A DNA stretch of 64,000 bases, taken from Promethearchaeota archaeon. Its GTDB lineage: Archaea; Asgardarchaeota; Lokiarchaeia; Sigyniarchaeales; SOKP01. The stretch covers positions 1-64,000 of the forward strand of contig JAUVXW010000001.1 in NCBI GenBank assembly GCA_030603385.1, read 5' to 3'. The position numbers were made by a program, and so were the translations under genes. How positions within the stretch are numbered: position 1 is the stretch's first letter; every line of letters begins with the position of its first letter. Shown here one piece after another: positions 34,371 through 44,646 of this stretch. A model generated the notes under the pieces. It worked only from the letters and a program-made list of their open reading frames with translations, was not told where the DNA came from and made no database searches.

Positions 34371-34696
34371 TTAAGAATCTCTTGGTTGAAATGATTTTGC
34401 AGGACAATTGTTTACATCCAGAGTTGCTGGAACTTCATGACCAAAGCAATCTCCTTTTGTTAAATCCCATCTGTATGCTCAATTACATAATCAAGATTTT
34501 TTTTCATAGCAGCTATGGAATCTACTTCTTCACCATCCATAGATCGGTCTGAATGAGAGATCGTACCAAGGCCACCAGCTTCTGTGACCGCTATAGCCAA
34601 TTCTGTTGTTCTATAAGGTCTCATAGGAGCACTTGCGAGGGGGTGCTTAATTCCAAACATTTCAGTAATATTCGTTATTATTGTCAGATATAACAC
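34371..34696 (-). pseudogene. Truncated nitronate monooxygenase-like gene
   Basis: From an ATG at 34696 the frame reads MFGIKHPLASAPMRPYRTTE and AVTEAGGLGTISHSDRS, the FMN-binding start of the 2-nitropropane dioxygenase/nitronate monooxygenase barrel, but stops at 34460 after 78 residues; a functional enzyme has over 300. In another frame the next bases encode YRWDLTKGDCFGHEVPATLD and CPAKSFQPRDS with a stop at 34371, which reads like the end of some other or the same protein. I interpret this as a gene that lost its middle by deletion. Confidence 0.55.
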
Positions 34697-34839
34697 CTTC
34701 GATTCTAATTGAATTTGTAACTAAAAAATTTCCTTTTTATTTGTAGTTTTTCTTAATTTAAAAAGTAGCAACTCAAGAAGGAAACGGAAATATGTTCTCT
34801 TTTCCTATAATTACTTCTGTCAAGACAAGACGGTTTATT

Positions 34840-35238
34840 TTAGGGTTTCTCATAGTTTATTTGCAAAAACTCTATAATGTGACCGAAGATGTCAGTTGTA
34901 TCGAAGTAAACAAATTTTGCGGGAGAAATGATCCCTCCTAGAACTTGTTTAAAACCTTTTGAATCCCACTCTTTGATTTTCTCATCAATATTTTCAACTA
35001 GAAATCCTATATGATGAAGGCCCACATTGCCATCCTCTAAAAACTTATAAAATATTGAGTTTCTATCTTGAGGCTCAATCAAATCTATCTGTAGCTTTCC
35101 AATCATGGATCTTGCTACTTTTACTACACCCATATCAATCCGATTAAATTTTTCTATACCAAAAAGATTCTTGAATTGTTTAACTGCTTCTTCACCATTT
35201 TTATACACAAATCCAATATGATGGATCTCACCAAACAT
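34840..35238 (-). CDS. mce: Methylmalonyl-CoA epimerase
   Basis: A 132-residue vicinal oxygen chelate protein. The two half-domains each begin with a metal His: IHHIGFVYKNGEEAVKQF and LHHIGFLVENIDEKIKEW; the final metal Glu is in GHIIEFLQIN. Length and pattern match methylmalonyl-CoA epimerase, which links propionyl-CoA from valine, isoleucine or odd-chain acids to succinyl-CoA. GGTGA lies 9 bases before the ATG. It is followed by the acyl-CoA dehydrogenase upstream on the same strand, 91 bases apart. The mutase is not in the window. A general glyoxalase-family role is the alternative. Confidence 0.75.
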   Translation of the reverse strand: MFGEIHHIGFVYKNGEEAVKQFKNLFGIEKFNRIDMGVVKVARSMIGKLQIDLIEPQDRNSIFYKFLEDGNVGLHHIGFLVENIDEKIKEWDSKGFKQVLGGIISPAKFVYFDTTDIFGHIIEFLQINYEKP

Positions 35239-35329
35239 TGATTAAAATCACCCTTTTTACATTTTTTATTAAAAAATAATATATTATTAAAAAATTCTTT
35301 CTTTAGACTTGAAAATTCTCTTTTTATTA

Positions 35330-36541
35330 CTAGAACTGAAAGTCCACTTTTTTTTCAGTTTCTTCCCCAATTGGTTTATTAAATCCTTTATAAATGTCCT
35401 TTTGAATTATGTATTTCATAATTTCATCAGTACCACCACCTATTCGGTGGAGTCTTATATCCCTTAGTAACCGTTCTACTGGATATTTGTTTGTGTAACC
35501 AATACCACCCATAATTTGCAATGCTTCATCACAAATCTTATGTGTACTTGTGACAACAAACAGTTTGCACATAGCACAAAGTGCGGGGTTCTGTGAGTTT
35601 TGGGCTGCTTTTCCGTATAATGCCTTGCCTGCTTCAAAGTTTGCAACCATTTCAGCAATTTTAAAACTTATTCCTTCAAATTCACTTATGGGTTTTTTAA
35701 ACTGTACCCTTTCCTGAGAATATTTAACTGCGATTTCGATTGCTCGTTTAGCTACCGCCAGGGCTTGTAGTGACATAGCCACCCTTTCTGGACCAAGGAA
35801 TTGTTGCATACTTGAAATTGCAGATGTTCTCTTTCGCTGAGATCCTTCGGTTGCGGGTTTTAATTCCCTGTAAAATAAGAGGTTTTCTTTCGGAACTTTT
35901 ACATCTGTAAACTTCAGATGCCCCAGGTTTAAACCGTGAAGTCCCATTAATTTATATTCTTCAAGCATCTCAAATCCCTTAAAATCGGATTCAACAATAA
36001 ATGCTCCGTTTCGCCCGTAAACAACCATTACATCGGCTACAGTACCGTTAGTTATAAATCTTTTTTCACCGTTAAGTATAAAATCACCATCTTCGTCCTT
36101 TCTATAAATAGTTTTCATCCTTGAAAGATCAGATCCTGCATCAGGTTCGGTAAAACAAAAACATCCTTTTTTTTCCCCAGTGATTATAGGTTTAACGTAT
36201 TTCCCGAGAGCCTCTTCTTTTCTAAAAGCTCTTATCAAGCCTGCGGGATAGACGGATGAACCTCGTACCATATCATAAACCAAACTCTCATATGATAATG
36301 CCTCTGATAGTAACATTTCTTGGAAATAAGAACCACCCCTACCTCCCAATTCTTTAGGATACATTAATCCAAGCAAGCCCTTTTTTCCTAAAGGTTCCAA
36401 AACATCCCAAACACTAATTTTACCATCTTCCATATCTTGCGTTTTAGGAGCAACTTCTGATGCAATTAGTCCATCAATCTCATTTTTAAACTCAATATCT
36501 TTTTCACTGAGGAGTTCGAGATCAATTACAATTTTTTTCAT
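35330..36541 (-). CDS. Acyl-CoA dehydrogenase
   Basis: A 403-residue FAD flavoprotein that introduces the alpha-beta double bond in acyl-CoAs. Motifs are CFTEPDAGSDLSRMKT (FAD), GEKRFITNGTVADVMVVYG, GPERVAMSLQALAVAKRAIE, YSQERVQFKKPISEFEG and QIMGGIGYTNKYPVERLLRD. The late IGGGTDEI has no Glu at the MCAD catalytic position, as in isovaleryl-CoA type enzymes, which hints at branched substrates. The electron acceptor genes are not here. It begins MKKIVIDLELL; expected size is about 380-400. Confidence 0.9.
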   Translation of the reverse strand: MKKIVIDLELLSEKDIEFKNEIDGLIASEVAPKTQDMEDGKISVWDVLEPLGKKGLLGLMYPKELGGRGGSYFQEMLLSEALSYESLVYDMVRGSSVYPAGLIRAFRKEEALGKYVKPIITGEKKGCFCFTEPDAGSDLSRMKTIYRKDEDGDFILNGEKRFITNGTVADVMVVYGRNGAFIVESDFKGFEMLEEYKLMGLHGLNLGHLKFTDVKVPKENLLFYRELKPATEGSQRKRTSAISSMQQFLGPERVAMSLQALAVAKRAIEIAVKYSQERVQFKKPISEFEGISFKIAEMVANFEAGKALYGKAAQNSQNPALCAMCKLFVVTSTHKICDEALQIMGGIGYTNKYPVERLLRDIRLHRIGGGTDEIMKYIIQKDIYKGFNKPIGEETEKKVDFQF

Positions 36542-36556
36542 TTTTCATCAATTTGC

Positions 36557-36814
36557 TTAATTTTCTATAAATAATTTGAATAAACCAAATTTTATAATCT
36601 TTCTCCCATCCACCCACTGAAACATGAATTCACCGGGTTCTAAAATACATTTCTCCTCATTATTTATCAAAGCCATTGTCTTGGTGTTATTGTAAACGAA
36701 ATTTTTTTCTTTTTTCGCTTTTTGAGATTGATTTTTTTTATACCTTGAAGTTTCGATGAGATTTTTGTCGGCAAAAATCCTTCTAAATTGTTCCAGATTT
36801 TTTGTCGGCATCAA
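36557..36814 (-). CDS. Doubtful small protein upstream of the dehydrogenase
   Basis: An 85-codon frame starting at a TTG-ATG pair. It has a lysine-rich middle (RYKKNQSQKAKKEKN) and an aromatic end (FMFQWVDGRKIIKFGLFKLF). It lies 15 bases before the acyl-CoA dehydrogenase on the same strand, but it has no ribosome binding site and matches nothing I know. It may be a chance ORF. Confidence 0.3.
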   Translation of the reverse strand: MMPTKNLEQFRRIFADKNLIETSRYKKNQSQKAKKEKNFVYNNTKTMALINNEEKCILEPGEFMFQWVDGRKIIKFGLFKLFIEN

Positions 36815-36960
36815 CTTACAAAACTGTTAATTACGTTCCTTCAGTACGTAATTTTGACAAAATATTCAAAACTAAATATTTAGATTTTTATTAGGTTCTT
36901 GGATATTAGAAAATTATTACACTGTATTGATTTATTTGAATAAACTATCATCTTAAAATT

Positions 36961-37125
36961 ATGTCAAAAGCAGTATCGTATTACGATTGGAAATTATCAT
37001 TTCAAAGAAAAATTGATACCAAAGAGGATGAATTAAATGATAATAAACCGGTTAATACATTAGGTATTTCTGAAAACAATTTTAAAGATTTTATAAAAAA
37101 TTGGAAAGAGAAAAATCTTAATTAA
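36961..37125 (+). CDS. Possible 54-residue basic protein
   Basis: An ATG at 36961 opens a 54-codon frame (MSKAVSYYDWKLSFQRKI, ending FIKNWKEKNLN) within the 375-base gap 36815-37189. It is too short for the usual ORF cut-offs. Codon use and the mix of charged and aromatic residues look protein-like, but there is no ribosome binding site. The rest of this gap holds nothing clear. Confidence 0.35.
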   Translation: MSKAVSYYDWKLSFQRKIDTKEDELNDNKPVNTLGISENNFKDFIKNWKEKNLN

Positions 37126-37189
37126 ATTGTTAACTTCTTATTTTCTGTTTTTTAGATTTTGATTCACTTATATTATTTCTAAATTATAA

Positions 37190-39784
37190 CTATTCTATTA
37201 CATCATAACGGTTAAAGAGTCGAACGATTATTTTTACAAACCAAAAATACTTTTTTGACATTTTACTTACTAGTGAGTTTAAAAATGGCATTGAGTCGTC
37301 TGCTTTTGAGGGGATATTTTTTTCAAAATCTGGATAATTTAATCCACCCGTAGCTTTAGGAGGACTACCAAAGCTTTTAACGTTTTTCCAATCATTTTCA
37401 TTTGTTCTTGATCCTACCCATGTTTTATCTGTTTTAATCTGAATTATTTTTTCTGACCTTAACTTTATAATCCCGTATATATTGATTGGGCCAATACCGC
37501 CAATATAATCAATATTTTCGATCAAAATCGCATTTTCACCTTTTTGAATAAATTCTCCAAAGTTAAAAATTTTAATATTGTTTTCAATCCCCACACAGTT
37601 AAGCGTTCGCCTTGTTATAACATGTCCCATATATATTCCATTTATAGAAACTTTTGAAAAACAACCTGCTATTACCTGTAAATAAGCTTGTTCAACTTCT
37701 TCATCAATCTGAATAATTTTCCTGTAAAATGTTGAATGAACTTGATGGATAAAACTTGAATCTAAATAAATTAATTCACTAGGGATATTAGGATCCTGCC
37801 ACTTTTTATTACTTCTAAGCTCTTCTAATTTTTCATTGTAAAATTTCAATAACCATAGATACTTTTGCTCAACTGGTTTAAAACCATCTTCCTTAGAACA
37901 ATTAAGCCAAAGAATTTCATATTCATTTAACAGATTCTTTAAATCTGATATCAAATTCTCAATTTCATTAATGCACTTATCTTTGAGAATTGATCTTCCT
38001 CTTTTTAGATGAAAATCAACAACATTTAATGAGTTAATTCTTTTTTTGCAATAAAATCTTATGTGCTTAGCTATAAATGAAAGATTTCTGATATTTATAC
38101 TATTTTTTAAGACGATTTTTTCCAATTCTTCACATTTTTCAATTACCTCATCCATGTCAGAAATTAAATCCTTAAAACCCTTAATCTTAATATTTTTTCT
38201 ATATTTCGATGTGTTTTTGTTAAAAGGATGAGCAAAGAAGTGGTTATAATAGCTGGATGAGCGTGTGTGCAATAAATTTTTATCTTGTATTAATCGAAAC
38301 TTACTAAATATCTCGATTAATCGATGGTCATTTATACCAAAGAAATGAATAATTAAACCTATCCAGAAAATAGCTTTATTAATCTCTTTACCTGGGTCCC
38401 AACCTACCATAGCAGAGAATAAAAATCCATACATTCTGTTTTCTCGAATTTCTTTATTCCTATAATCACCCCAGCTTGAAGTAATTTCTCCATTTATTCC
38501 TTTATTATACCCATACTTAATTAGGTTGGTAATATTTTGCTCATATTTATCAATAGATGGAAATATTCGATTGAAATCCATTATTGAAGGACTTACTATT
38601 ATTGGAAAATCATAATTCTTAATTTTGTCTAATATTGGATGACTTTTTTTACTATTATACTTCCAATACATTATTATCATGTCTTTAGGAAGATTTTCAA
38701 GAACATCTTCATATTTGTAAAGAATATCATGATAAATAACCACCTTCTTATATCCATGTTTTTTGACTATATCGTATACTTTTTTATAATGATTAAGGTA
38801 TGCATTCCCAAGACCCTTTTCTTCAATACATTGCTTTGAATTTACTTTTCCAACATCAAAACTTTCATCTGCTCCAATATGAAAATATTCCGAAGTAAAA
38901 ACTTCACTTAATTCGCCAATCATTTTATCTAAAATTTCATAAATATCTTTATTTGCAATATTTACACTATTTGAACCTGGGAATTCTCCATACTTCCAAT
39001 ATCTTGGATTATGTAAAATATTATCCCAATGCCCAATAGTTTGAAAAATTGGAATTATTTCAACAAACCTATTTTTTGCAAACTCAATTAACTCTTCTAT
39101 TTCTTCTTTTGAATAGGCACCTCTATCCTTTCCAATATCAGGATAATTTTTAAACCTAAACATATCTTGCATATAAACTAAATAATATTGATTTATTTTG
39201 AAATGACTTAAATTCTTAATGAATTTCTTTAAGTTTTCAATTTTTGGTGCTTGACCTCTTGAAATATCATCAGAAACACCACGAATTTGTAAAGCAGGAA
39301 AATCTAATATTTTTATATTATTTATTGATAATTTATCCTGACTTGAATTTAATAATTGAATAAAGGTCTGAACACCATAGAAAATTCCTTGTAAGGAATT
39401 TGCTTCTATAATGAGTTTAGAATCTCTTGAAATTAAGAGATATCCTTGATCTCTATAATTTTTATTTGTTATAACTTTATCATAAAGTGTTTCTGGAAAA
39501 AGGGTAATATTTTCATCTAAAAATAATTTTATTTCCGACAATTTCTCAAGATTTTGTACTCTAATAATTTCTAATCTTTCTTTCAAACTAAAAGATAATA
39601 GGGTGTCTTGTATTTGCTCGATTATATAATGAAAGTCTTCTGCCAAATCTGTGAATAATTTTGTATATTCATTAATTTTCATTTTGTATGAATTATTCAT
39701 CTTAACGTATCGTGGGTTAGGGATCAAAAATATTTCTTCTTTGATTCCTTCGGCTTTAACTAAATTCTCTAAATAAATAAACAT
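37190..39784 (-). CDS. GH20-family beta-N-acetylhexosaminidase-like protein
   Basis: An 864-residue protein with a GH20 layout. A GH20b-type domain comes first ([19 protein letters not shown] and [15 protein letters not shown], about 112-145), then the barrel with [47 protein letters not shown] and the catalytic pair in FHIGADES (Asp306-Glu307). The C-terminal 400 residues include helices and a late strand-rich domain. No signal peptide or anchor is visible, so it probably acts in the cytosol on imported or recycled amino sugars. A broad GH20/GH84-like assignment is safer than an exact substrate. Confidence 0.8.
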   Translation of the reverse strand: MFIYLENLVKAEGIKEEIFLIPNPRYVKMNNSYKMKINEYTKLFTDLAEDFHYIIEQIQDTLLSFSLKERLEIIRVQNLEKLSEIKLFLDENITLFPETLYDKVITNKNYRDQGYLLISRDSKLIIEANSLQGIFYGVQTFIQLLNSSQDKLSINNIKILDFPALQIRGVSDDISRGQAPKIENLKKFIKNLSHFKINQYYLVYMQDMFRFKNYPDIGKDRGAYSKEEIEELIEFAKNRFVEIIPIFQTIGHWDNILHNPRYWKYGEFPGSNSVNIANKDIYEILDKMIGELSEVFTSEYFHIGADESFDVGKVNSKQCIEEKGLGNAYLNHYKKVYDIVKKHGYKKVVIYHDILYKYEDVLENLPKDMIIMYWKYNSKKSHPILDKIKNYDFPIIVSPSIMDFNRIFPSIDKYEQNITNLIKYGYNKGINGEITSSWGDYRNKEIRENRMYGFLFSAMVGWDPGKEINKAIFWIGLIIHFFGINDHRLIEIFSKFRLIQDKNLLHTRSSSYYNHFFAHPFNKNTSKYRKNIKIKGFKDLISDMDEVIEKCEELEKIVLKNSINIRNLSFIAKHIRFYCKKRINSLNVVDFHLKRGRSILKDKCINEIENLISDLKNLLNEYEILWLNCSKEDGFKPVEQKYLWLLKFYNEKLEELRSNKKWQDPNIPSELIYLDSSFIHQVHSTFYRKIIQIDEEVEQAYLQVIAGCFSKVSINGIYMGHVITRRTLNCVGIENNIKIFNFGEFIQKGENAILIENIDYIGGIGPINIYGIIKLRSEKIIQIKTDKTWVGSRTNENDWKNVKSFGSPPKATGGLNYPDFEKNIPSKADDSMPFLNSLVSKMSKKYFWFVKIIVRLFNRYDVIE

Positions 39785-39935
39785 AATATTATTTAAATGG
39801 TATGAAAAAAAATAAATTTAGCTAAAAATAGAAAATTTAAATAAACCAGAAATTAATAACAGTTATTTTTCTAGGTTTGATGACTTGAAAATTTTCGAAA
39901 AAAAGAAAATTGTTTATAAGAATTTTATTTCTAAT

Positions 39936-41633
39936 TTATACTTCTTCTCCTCTTCTTCTAGCTTCTATTTCCTTTAGATCTTTTCTCAAAACTTTTCCCA
40001 CTAACGTCTCAGGTAATTCTTTTCTGAATTCTATGTATTTTGGTACTTTATAGGGCGCCACATTCTTTCTAAGAAAATCTTTAATTTCAGCTTGAATTTC
40101 ATCAGTTTCTTTATATCCATCCTTTAATACTATAAATGCTTTCACTTGTTCATTTCCAGGTATATCTGGGTTGGGGATTCCAATTATTGATGCATTTTCG
40201 ACAGCTTCATGTTCAAATAACACATCCTCGACTTCTCTTGGATACACTTTGAATCCACTGATATTTATCATGTCCTTCTTCCTGTCAACTATATATAAAT
40301 AGCCGTCCTCATCCATTTTTCCAATATCTCCGGTTAAAAGCCATTCCCCTTTCAATTGACCTGCAGTTTCTTCTGGTTTATTCCAATATCCTTTCATAAC
40401 TTGTGGACCTTTAATCATAATCTCACCTGATTCGCCTTGGGGAACGATTTTAGTGTAGTCATCAATATCAACGATTTTATATTCAGTACTTGATATTGCA
40501 AGCCCTACAGAACCAATTTTTCTTGTTCCCTTTAATGGATTAACATGAGTCGCAGGTCCGCATTCTGTCATTCCATATCCTTCGATTATTACTGCTCCTG
40601 TTCTTTGTTCAAACTCCTTAAGAACTTCAGGTGGCATTGGAGCAGCACCAGAATTACAAACTTTGATTGACCTGAGGTCTTTAGCATAGTCTTCAAGATC
40701 ATCACGCTCTAATAGACGCATGTACATCGTTGGTACACCAGGAAACATTGCAGGATGAGTTGCTTTAATTACTTCAAATAAGCCTTTTTGATCTCGAGGA
40801 TCGGGGTGTAAAGCGATGGTTGTTCCACTGTATATAAAACTGTTCATACAAACTTGCATTCCATATATATGGAACAATGGTAGGGTCGTAAGTGCAGTCA
40901 TTTTCCCTCTCCTCCCTATAGACTTTGTCCATTCGTACATCTGCACACAATTGGCTACTAGAGAATAATGTGTAAGCATTGCTCCTTTAGGTAAACCGGT
41001 TGTTCCTCCTGTATATTGTAGAACTGCGACATCTTCTTTTGCGTTAGTCTCAAATTTGGGAGGATTAGGCTTTGTTTTTTCGATTAAGTTTAGAAGTTGA
41101 AGCGTTCCCGCTATTTCTGGAGGTACCCTTTTACCTAATTGATCAGCCATCGGAGCATAATCAAATACATTCGTAATTATTATATGTCTAAGACGTGTTC
41201 TTTCCTTGATATTCATAATTTTTTCTAATTGATTATCCCATGCTATGATTATTTCTGCACCCGCATCATTTAATTGATATGCTAACTCATGTTCTGTATG
41301 AAGTACACTACATGCAGTAACAGTTCCTCCTGCCTTCAAGATGCCATAAAAACTAAACATAAATTGAGGCATATTCGGTAGCATAATCGCTACCACATCA
41401 CCTTTCTTCACACCCAAATCTACAAGAGCAGTAGCAAGCCTTTCAGCAATATCTTTGAATTTTTTATACGAAATTTTATGTTTCATAAACCAAATAGCAG
41501 TTCTACTACCAAATTCTTTTGTTGTATTATCAAGAAACTCTGAAATATTCATCTCAGGGATATCTGCTTCGGCTGGAACATCGTCATCATAGTGCTTTAA
41601 CCAAGGCTTTGCAGCATATGGATTTTCACTCAT
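39936..41633 (-). CDS. Long-chain acyl-CoA synthetase (AMP-binding)
   Basis: A 565-residue ANL enzyme that makes acyl-CoA. It has LQYTGGTTGLPKGAMLTHYS, YGMTECGPATHVNPLKGTR, WLLTGDIGKMDEDGYLYIVD, RKKDMINISGFKVYPREVED and the C-terminal lysine in LVGKVLRKDL. Its start ENPYAAKPWLKHYDDDVPAE parallels the ligase at 26419, so the two are paralogues. It comes 89 bases after the HEAT-repeat gene at the end of the branched-chain amino acid transporter operon, which suggests it may activate branched-chain or fatty acids produced from imported amino acids. Confidence 0.9.
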   Translation of the reverse strand: MSENPYAAKPWLKHYDDDVPAEADIPEMNISEFLDNTTKEFGSRTAIWFMKHKISYKKFKDIAERLATALVDLGVKKGDVVAIMLPNMPQFMFSFYGILKAGGTVTACSVLHTEHELAYQLNDAGAEIIIAWDNQLEKIMNIKERTRLRHIIITNVFDYAPMADQLGKRVPPEIAGTLQLLNLIEKTKPNPPKFETNAKEDVAVLQYTGGTTGLPKGAMLTHYSLVANCVQMYEWTKSIGRRGKMTALTTLPLFHIYGMQVCMNSFIYSGTTIALHPDPRDQKGLFEVIKATHPAMFPGVPTMYMRLLERDDLEDYAKDLRSIKVCNSGAAPMPPEVLKEFEQRTGAVIIEGYGMTECGPATHVNPLKGTRKIGSVGLAISSTEYKIVDIDDYTKIVPQGESGEIMIKGPQVMKGYWNKPEETAGQLKGEWLLTGDIGKMDEDGYLYIVDRKKDMINISGFKVYPREVEDVLFEHEAVENASIIGIPNPDIPGNEQVKAFIVLKDGYKETDEIQAEIKDFLRKNVAPYKVPKYIEFRKELPETLVGKVLRKDLKEIEARRRGEEV

Positions 41634-41722
41634 TTTTATTCAACTACATTTTATTTATTATTTTTAATTAAATTCTATTGATAATTTATTATATAGTTAA
41701 AAAAAATCAATTCATATTAAAG

Positions 41723-43147
41723 TTATTCTTCGGTTAGGCTATCAATAGCATTTATTGCTGAATCACATACATAGTCACATTTATCATGAATTAATTCATT
41801 TAAACCTGAAATAACTTCTTCTGATTTTACACCTATTTTTCCTAATGCTTCAGATGATCTCCATCTAACATCTGGATTTAAATCCTCTAAGGCTCTAATT
41901 AATGAAGGAATTCCCGAGGTTGCATGAGAACCCAATTTTCCTAAAGAAAGTGCAGCTTCACGACGCACGAGACTTTTTGGATCGTTCAAAGCAAGTTCAA
42001 GGGCATATACTGAATCTTCTGAATCAAATCCAATTTTTCCCAATGCTCGTGCCAACTCTCCCCTAATAAAGGCTTTTCTTCTCAATGGATCTTTTAGAAT
42101 TGCTAAAAATGCCCTTTTTATCCTATTAATAAAAGAAGGGATATATTCTAATCCTTGTTCAGGTATCTTTAAATAGTTAATAATGGTCGGTATCGCTGCT
42201 TTAGCTTCTGTCCCAATCCCTCCGAGAGCAGAAATAATAATTATTTTCATTTTGGTACTAGCTTTTTCAAGTGCTTTTAGTAATGCAGGAACAGCCTCTT
42301 TGCCAATACTTCTAAGAGCATCAGCTGCTTTACCCCTAACTTTTTCAGAATTGGAAGTTAATAGATTTGAGATATTTTTAATTATATTCGGATCGGGAAT
42401 TTTCATTTCTCCAAGACACTCTAACGCCTCCTTTCTAATTATACTACTTTTCTGCTTTAAAACCTCAAGTAAAGCTGGAACTGCTGGTTCCCCTACTTCA
42501 GCAAGAGTATTTACAACCCTATATCGTACTCTCCAATCAGGGTCTTCAAGTGCGCTGATTAAGCTGGGGATAGTTTTAATAGATTCTTTTCCAATTAAAC
42601 TGATTGATTGAGCTGAAGCAATTCTTACGGCCCAACTTACATCTTTAAGGCTATTCATTAAATTAGGAATAGCTTCATAAGCATCCGCCCCTATTTCTCC
42701 AAGTGCCTTTGCTACTTCAGTTCTTACAATATCGCTTTCATCGTTTAAAGCTTTTATTAAACTCGAAATGGATTCTGGGGTGGAATTTCCAATTTTACCG
42801 AGAGCAATCGCAGCTTCTTTTCTGATCGATTCCTCTTTATCTCCTAATAATACAGATAAACGCGATATTGCTTCTTTAGCTATGTTTCCAATTTTCCCTA
42901 ATGAACGAGCTGCTTCTCGGCATATACTCCAATCATCATCTTCTAAGCAACTAATTATTTTTGAGACAGCATGAGCTGATTTTTGACCCAATTCTCCTAA
43001 TACATGAATAGAATTAAATTTGATTGACCTAATATCATTTTCTAAATGTTTAATTACTTCATTAATAACAGACTCATCCTTCTCGATCCTAGATAAAACT
43101 AAATCAATTCTGGCATCTCTTAATAGTTTCTCTAATGGAGCTGACAT
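41723..43147 (-). CDS. HEAT-repeat (PBS lyase-type) protein
   Basis: A 474-residue protein made almost entirely of about 12 HEAT-like helical repeats, each near 38 residues, with the pattern IPSLISALEDPDWRVRYRVV followed by LAEVGEPAVPALLEVL. Conserved Asp and Arg residues in the second helix mark the PBS lyase/HEAT subtype. It has no catalytic domain and presumably binds a protein partner. It starts 11 bases after livF, with GAGGT before the ATG, so it belongs to the transporter operon. A role in regulating or assembling the transporter is inferred from place only. Confidence 0.9.
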   Translation of the reverse strand: MSAPLEKLLRDARIDLVLSRIEKDESVINEVIKHLENDIRSIKFNSIHVLGELGQKSAHAVSKIISCLEDDDWSICREAARSLGKIGNIAKEAISRLSVLLGDKEESIRKEAAIALGKIGNSTPESISSLIKALNDESDIVRTEVAKALGEIGADAYEAIPNLMNSLKDVSWAVRIASAQSISLIGKESIKTIPSLISALEDPDWRVRYRVVNTLAEVGEPAVPALLEVLKQKSSIIRKEALECLGEMKIPDPNIIKNISNLLTSNSEKVRGKAADALRSIGKEAVPALLKALEKASTKMKIIIISALGGIGTEAKAAIPTIINYLKIPEQGLEYIPSFINRIKRAFLAILKDPLRRKAFIRGELARALGKIGFDSEDSVYALELALNDPKSLVRREAALSLGKLGSHATSGIPSLIRALEDLNPDVRWRSSEALGKIGVKSEEVISGLNELIHDKCDYVCDSAINAIDSLTEE

Positions 43148-43158
43148 GATAAATTACC

Positions 43159-43872
43159 TCATATTCCTAGATATATTTCTTTTATTCGTGGTTCTCTTTC
43201 TAATTCTTCTTTTGTACCTCTCATTTCAATTTTTCCTTCTTCAAGAACATGAATATTCTCAGCAACATTCATAGCTAAGACAGCATCCTGTTCAACCAAT
43301 AATAAGGTTGTACCTTCTTGTTTTATTGTTTCAATTGCATCAAAAATCTTTTTCTTAACTTTTGGAGCCAAACCTAATGAAGGTTCGTCCATTAAAAGTA
43401 GCTTAGGATTAGACATAAGTGAACGTGCTATGGCAAGCATTTGTTGCTCTCCTCCACTTAGAGTTCCAGCTCGTTGTTTTCGTCTTTCTTTTAGACGTGG
43501 AAATGTTTCAAAAACAAAATCTCTTAGTTCCTTATATTTTTCTTTGTTTTTTATTAAACATGCTCCCATTTTGAGGTTATCTGCAACACTCATATCATAA
43601 AATAATCTACGACGCTCTGGGCAATGAGAAATTCCTTTTTTAGCAATTTTATGAGCTTTTAATTCGTCTATTCTTTCGCCTAGGAATTCTATTTTTCCTC
43701 TGTCAGGCTCTTCTAAACCAGATATTACTCTGAGAAGTGTCGATTTTCCAGCTCCATTTGGGCCGATAACAGCATCTAGAGCTTTTTCTTCAACTTTTAA
43801 ATTAATTTCTTCAAGGGCTTTTGCCTTTCCATAATAATGATAAATTTTTTTTATTTCAAGCAAATTCTGCAC
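43159..43872 (-). CDS. livF: Branched-chain amino acid ABC transporter ATPase LivF
   Basis: One of two nucleotide-binding subunits. The 237-residue protein has Walker A IGPNGAGKSTLLRV, the signature LSGGEQQMLAIARS, Walker B LLLMDEPSLGLAP and the switch His region VEQDAVLAM. LivF hallmarks include HCPERRRLFYDMSV. It overlaps the end of livG. The listed GTG (43872) lies inside a GAGGTG site, so the TTG at 43863 (giving LLEIKKI after the first residue) is an attractive alternative. It couples to livM and livH in the membrane. Confidence 0.92.
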   Translation of the reverse strand: MQNLLEIKKIYHYYGKAKALEEINLKVEEKALDAVIGPNGAGKSTLLRVISGLEEPDRGKIEFLGERIDELKAHKIAKKGISHCPERRRLFYDMSVADNLKMGACLIKNKEKYKELRDFVFETFPRLKERRKQRAGTLSGGEQQMLAIARSLMSNPKLLLMDEPSLGLAPKVKKKIFDAIETIKQEGTTLLLVEQDAVLAMNVAENIHVLEEGKIEMRGTKEELEREPRIKEIYLGI

Positions 43873-44608
43873 CTCTTCCTAAATATGCTTCGAGCACAAT
43901 TTTATTATTAGCCACCTCTAGAGGAGGACCATCGGCTATTAATTTACCTTGATGCATAGCAAGTACTCTTGGAACTAATGTCATAAGCTCACGTAATACA
44001 TGACCAGTTATAAAAATTGTTACCCCATCTTCATGTAATTTTTTTATCAAATTAGTAATTCCTAATTGTTCCTCAAAAGACAAACCACTAAATGGTTCAT
44101 CTAGAAGGAGTAATTCTGGATTGGAACCAATAGCTTTGCCAATCTGTAATCTTCTCAAATCGCCATGAGGTAAAATAACGGGCGGTATTCTAGCCTTATC
44201 TACAAGACCAATTGAACCGAGAATTGAGCTGGCATACTCATCAGTTCCTATTTTTTTTGAAATTTTTTTACCTCTTTTTGAAAGACATGAAACTGATACA
44301 TTATCAAGAAGTGTAAGGAATTTAAATGATCTTACTAACTGAAATGTTCGAGCAATTCCTAAATTTACAATTTTATAAGGTTTTAAACCAGTGATGTCAA
44401 CTCCATCAAATCGAATTGTTCCTGAGTTTGGTTTCTCAAATCCCGATATTAAATTAAACACCGTGGTTTTCCCAGCACCATTTGGGCCTATTAAACCAAG
44501 GAATTCTCCTCGTTTAATTTCAAAACTAAAATCATTAACTGCAGTCAATCCACCAAACTTCTTTGTTAAATTTTTAACTTCTAAAATTACTCCCATATTC
44601 TTACTCAC
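43856..44608 (-). CDS. livG: Branched-chain amino acid ABC transporter ATPase LivG
   Basis: The second nucleotide-binding subunit, 250 residues. Walker A LIGPNGAGKTTVFNLI, the LivG-typical GIARTFQLVRSFKFLTLLDN, Walker B LLLLDEPFSGLSFEEQLG and the switch region TIFITGHVLREL are visible. The ABC signature is LPHGDLRRLQIGKA instead of the LSGGQ form, typical of diverged LivG. The GTG start lies 8 bases after AGG. It begins 38 bases after livM and overlaps livF by 17 bases. Confidence 0.9.
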   Translation of the reverse strand: MSKNMGVILEVKNLTKKFGGLTAVNDFSFEIKRGEFLGLIGPNGAGKTTVFNLISGFEKPNSGTIRFDGVDITGLKPYKIVNLGIARTFQLVRSFKFLTLLDNVSVSCLSKRGKKISKKIGTDEYASSILGSIGLVDKARIPPVILPHGDLRRLQIGKAIGSNPELLLLDEPFSGLSFEEQLGITNLIKKLHEDGVTIFITGHVLRELMTLVPRVLAMHQGKLIADGPPLEVANNKIVLEAYLGRGAEFA

Positions 44609-44646
44609 TGATTTTTCCTATCTTTATTCATTTTTTTAAATATCTA

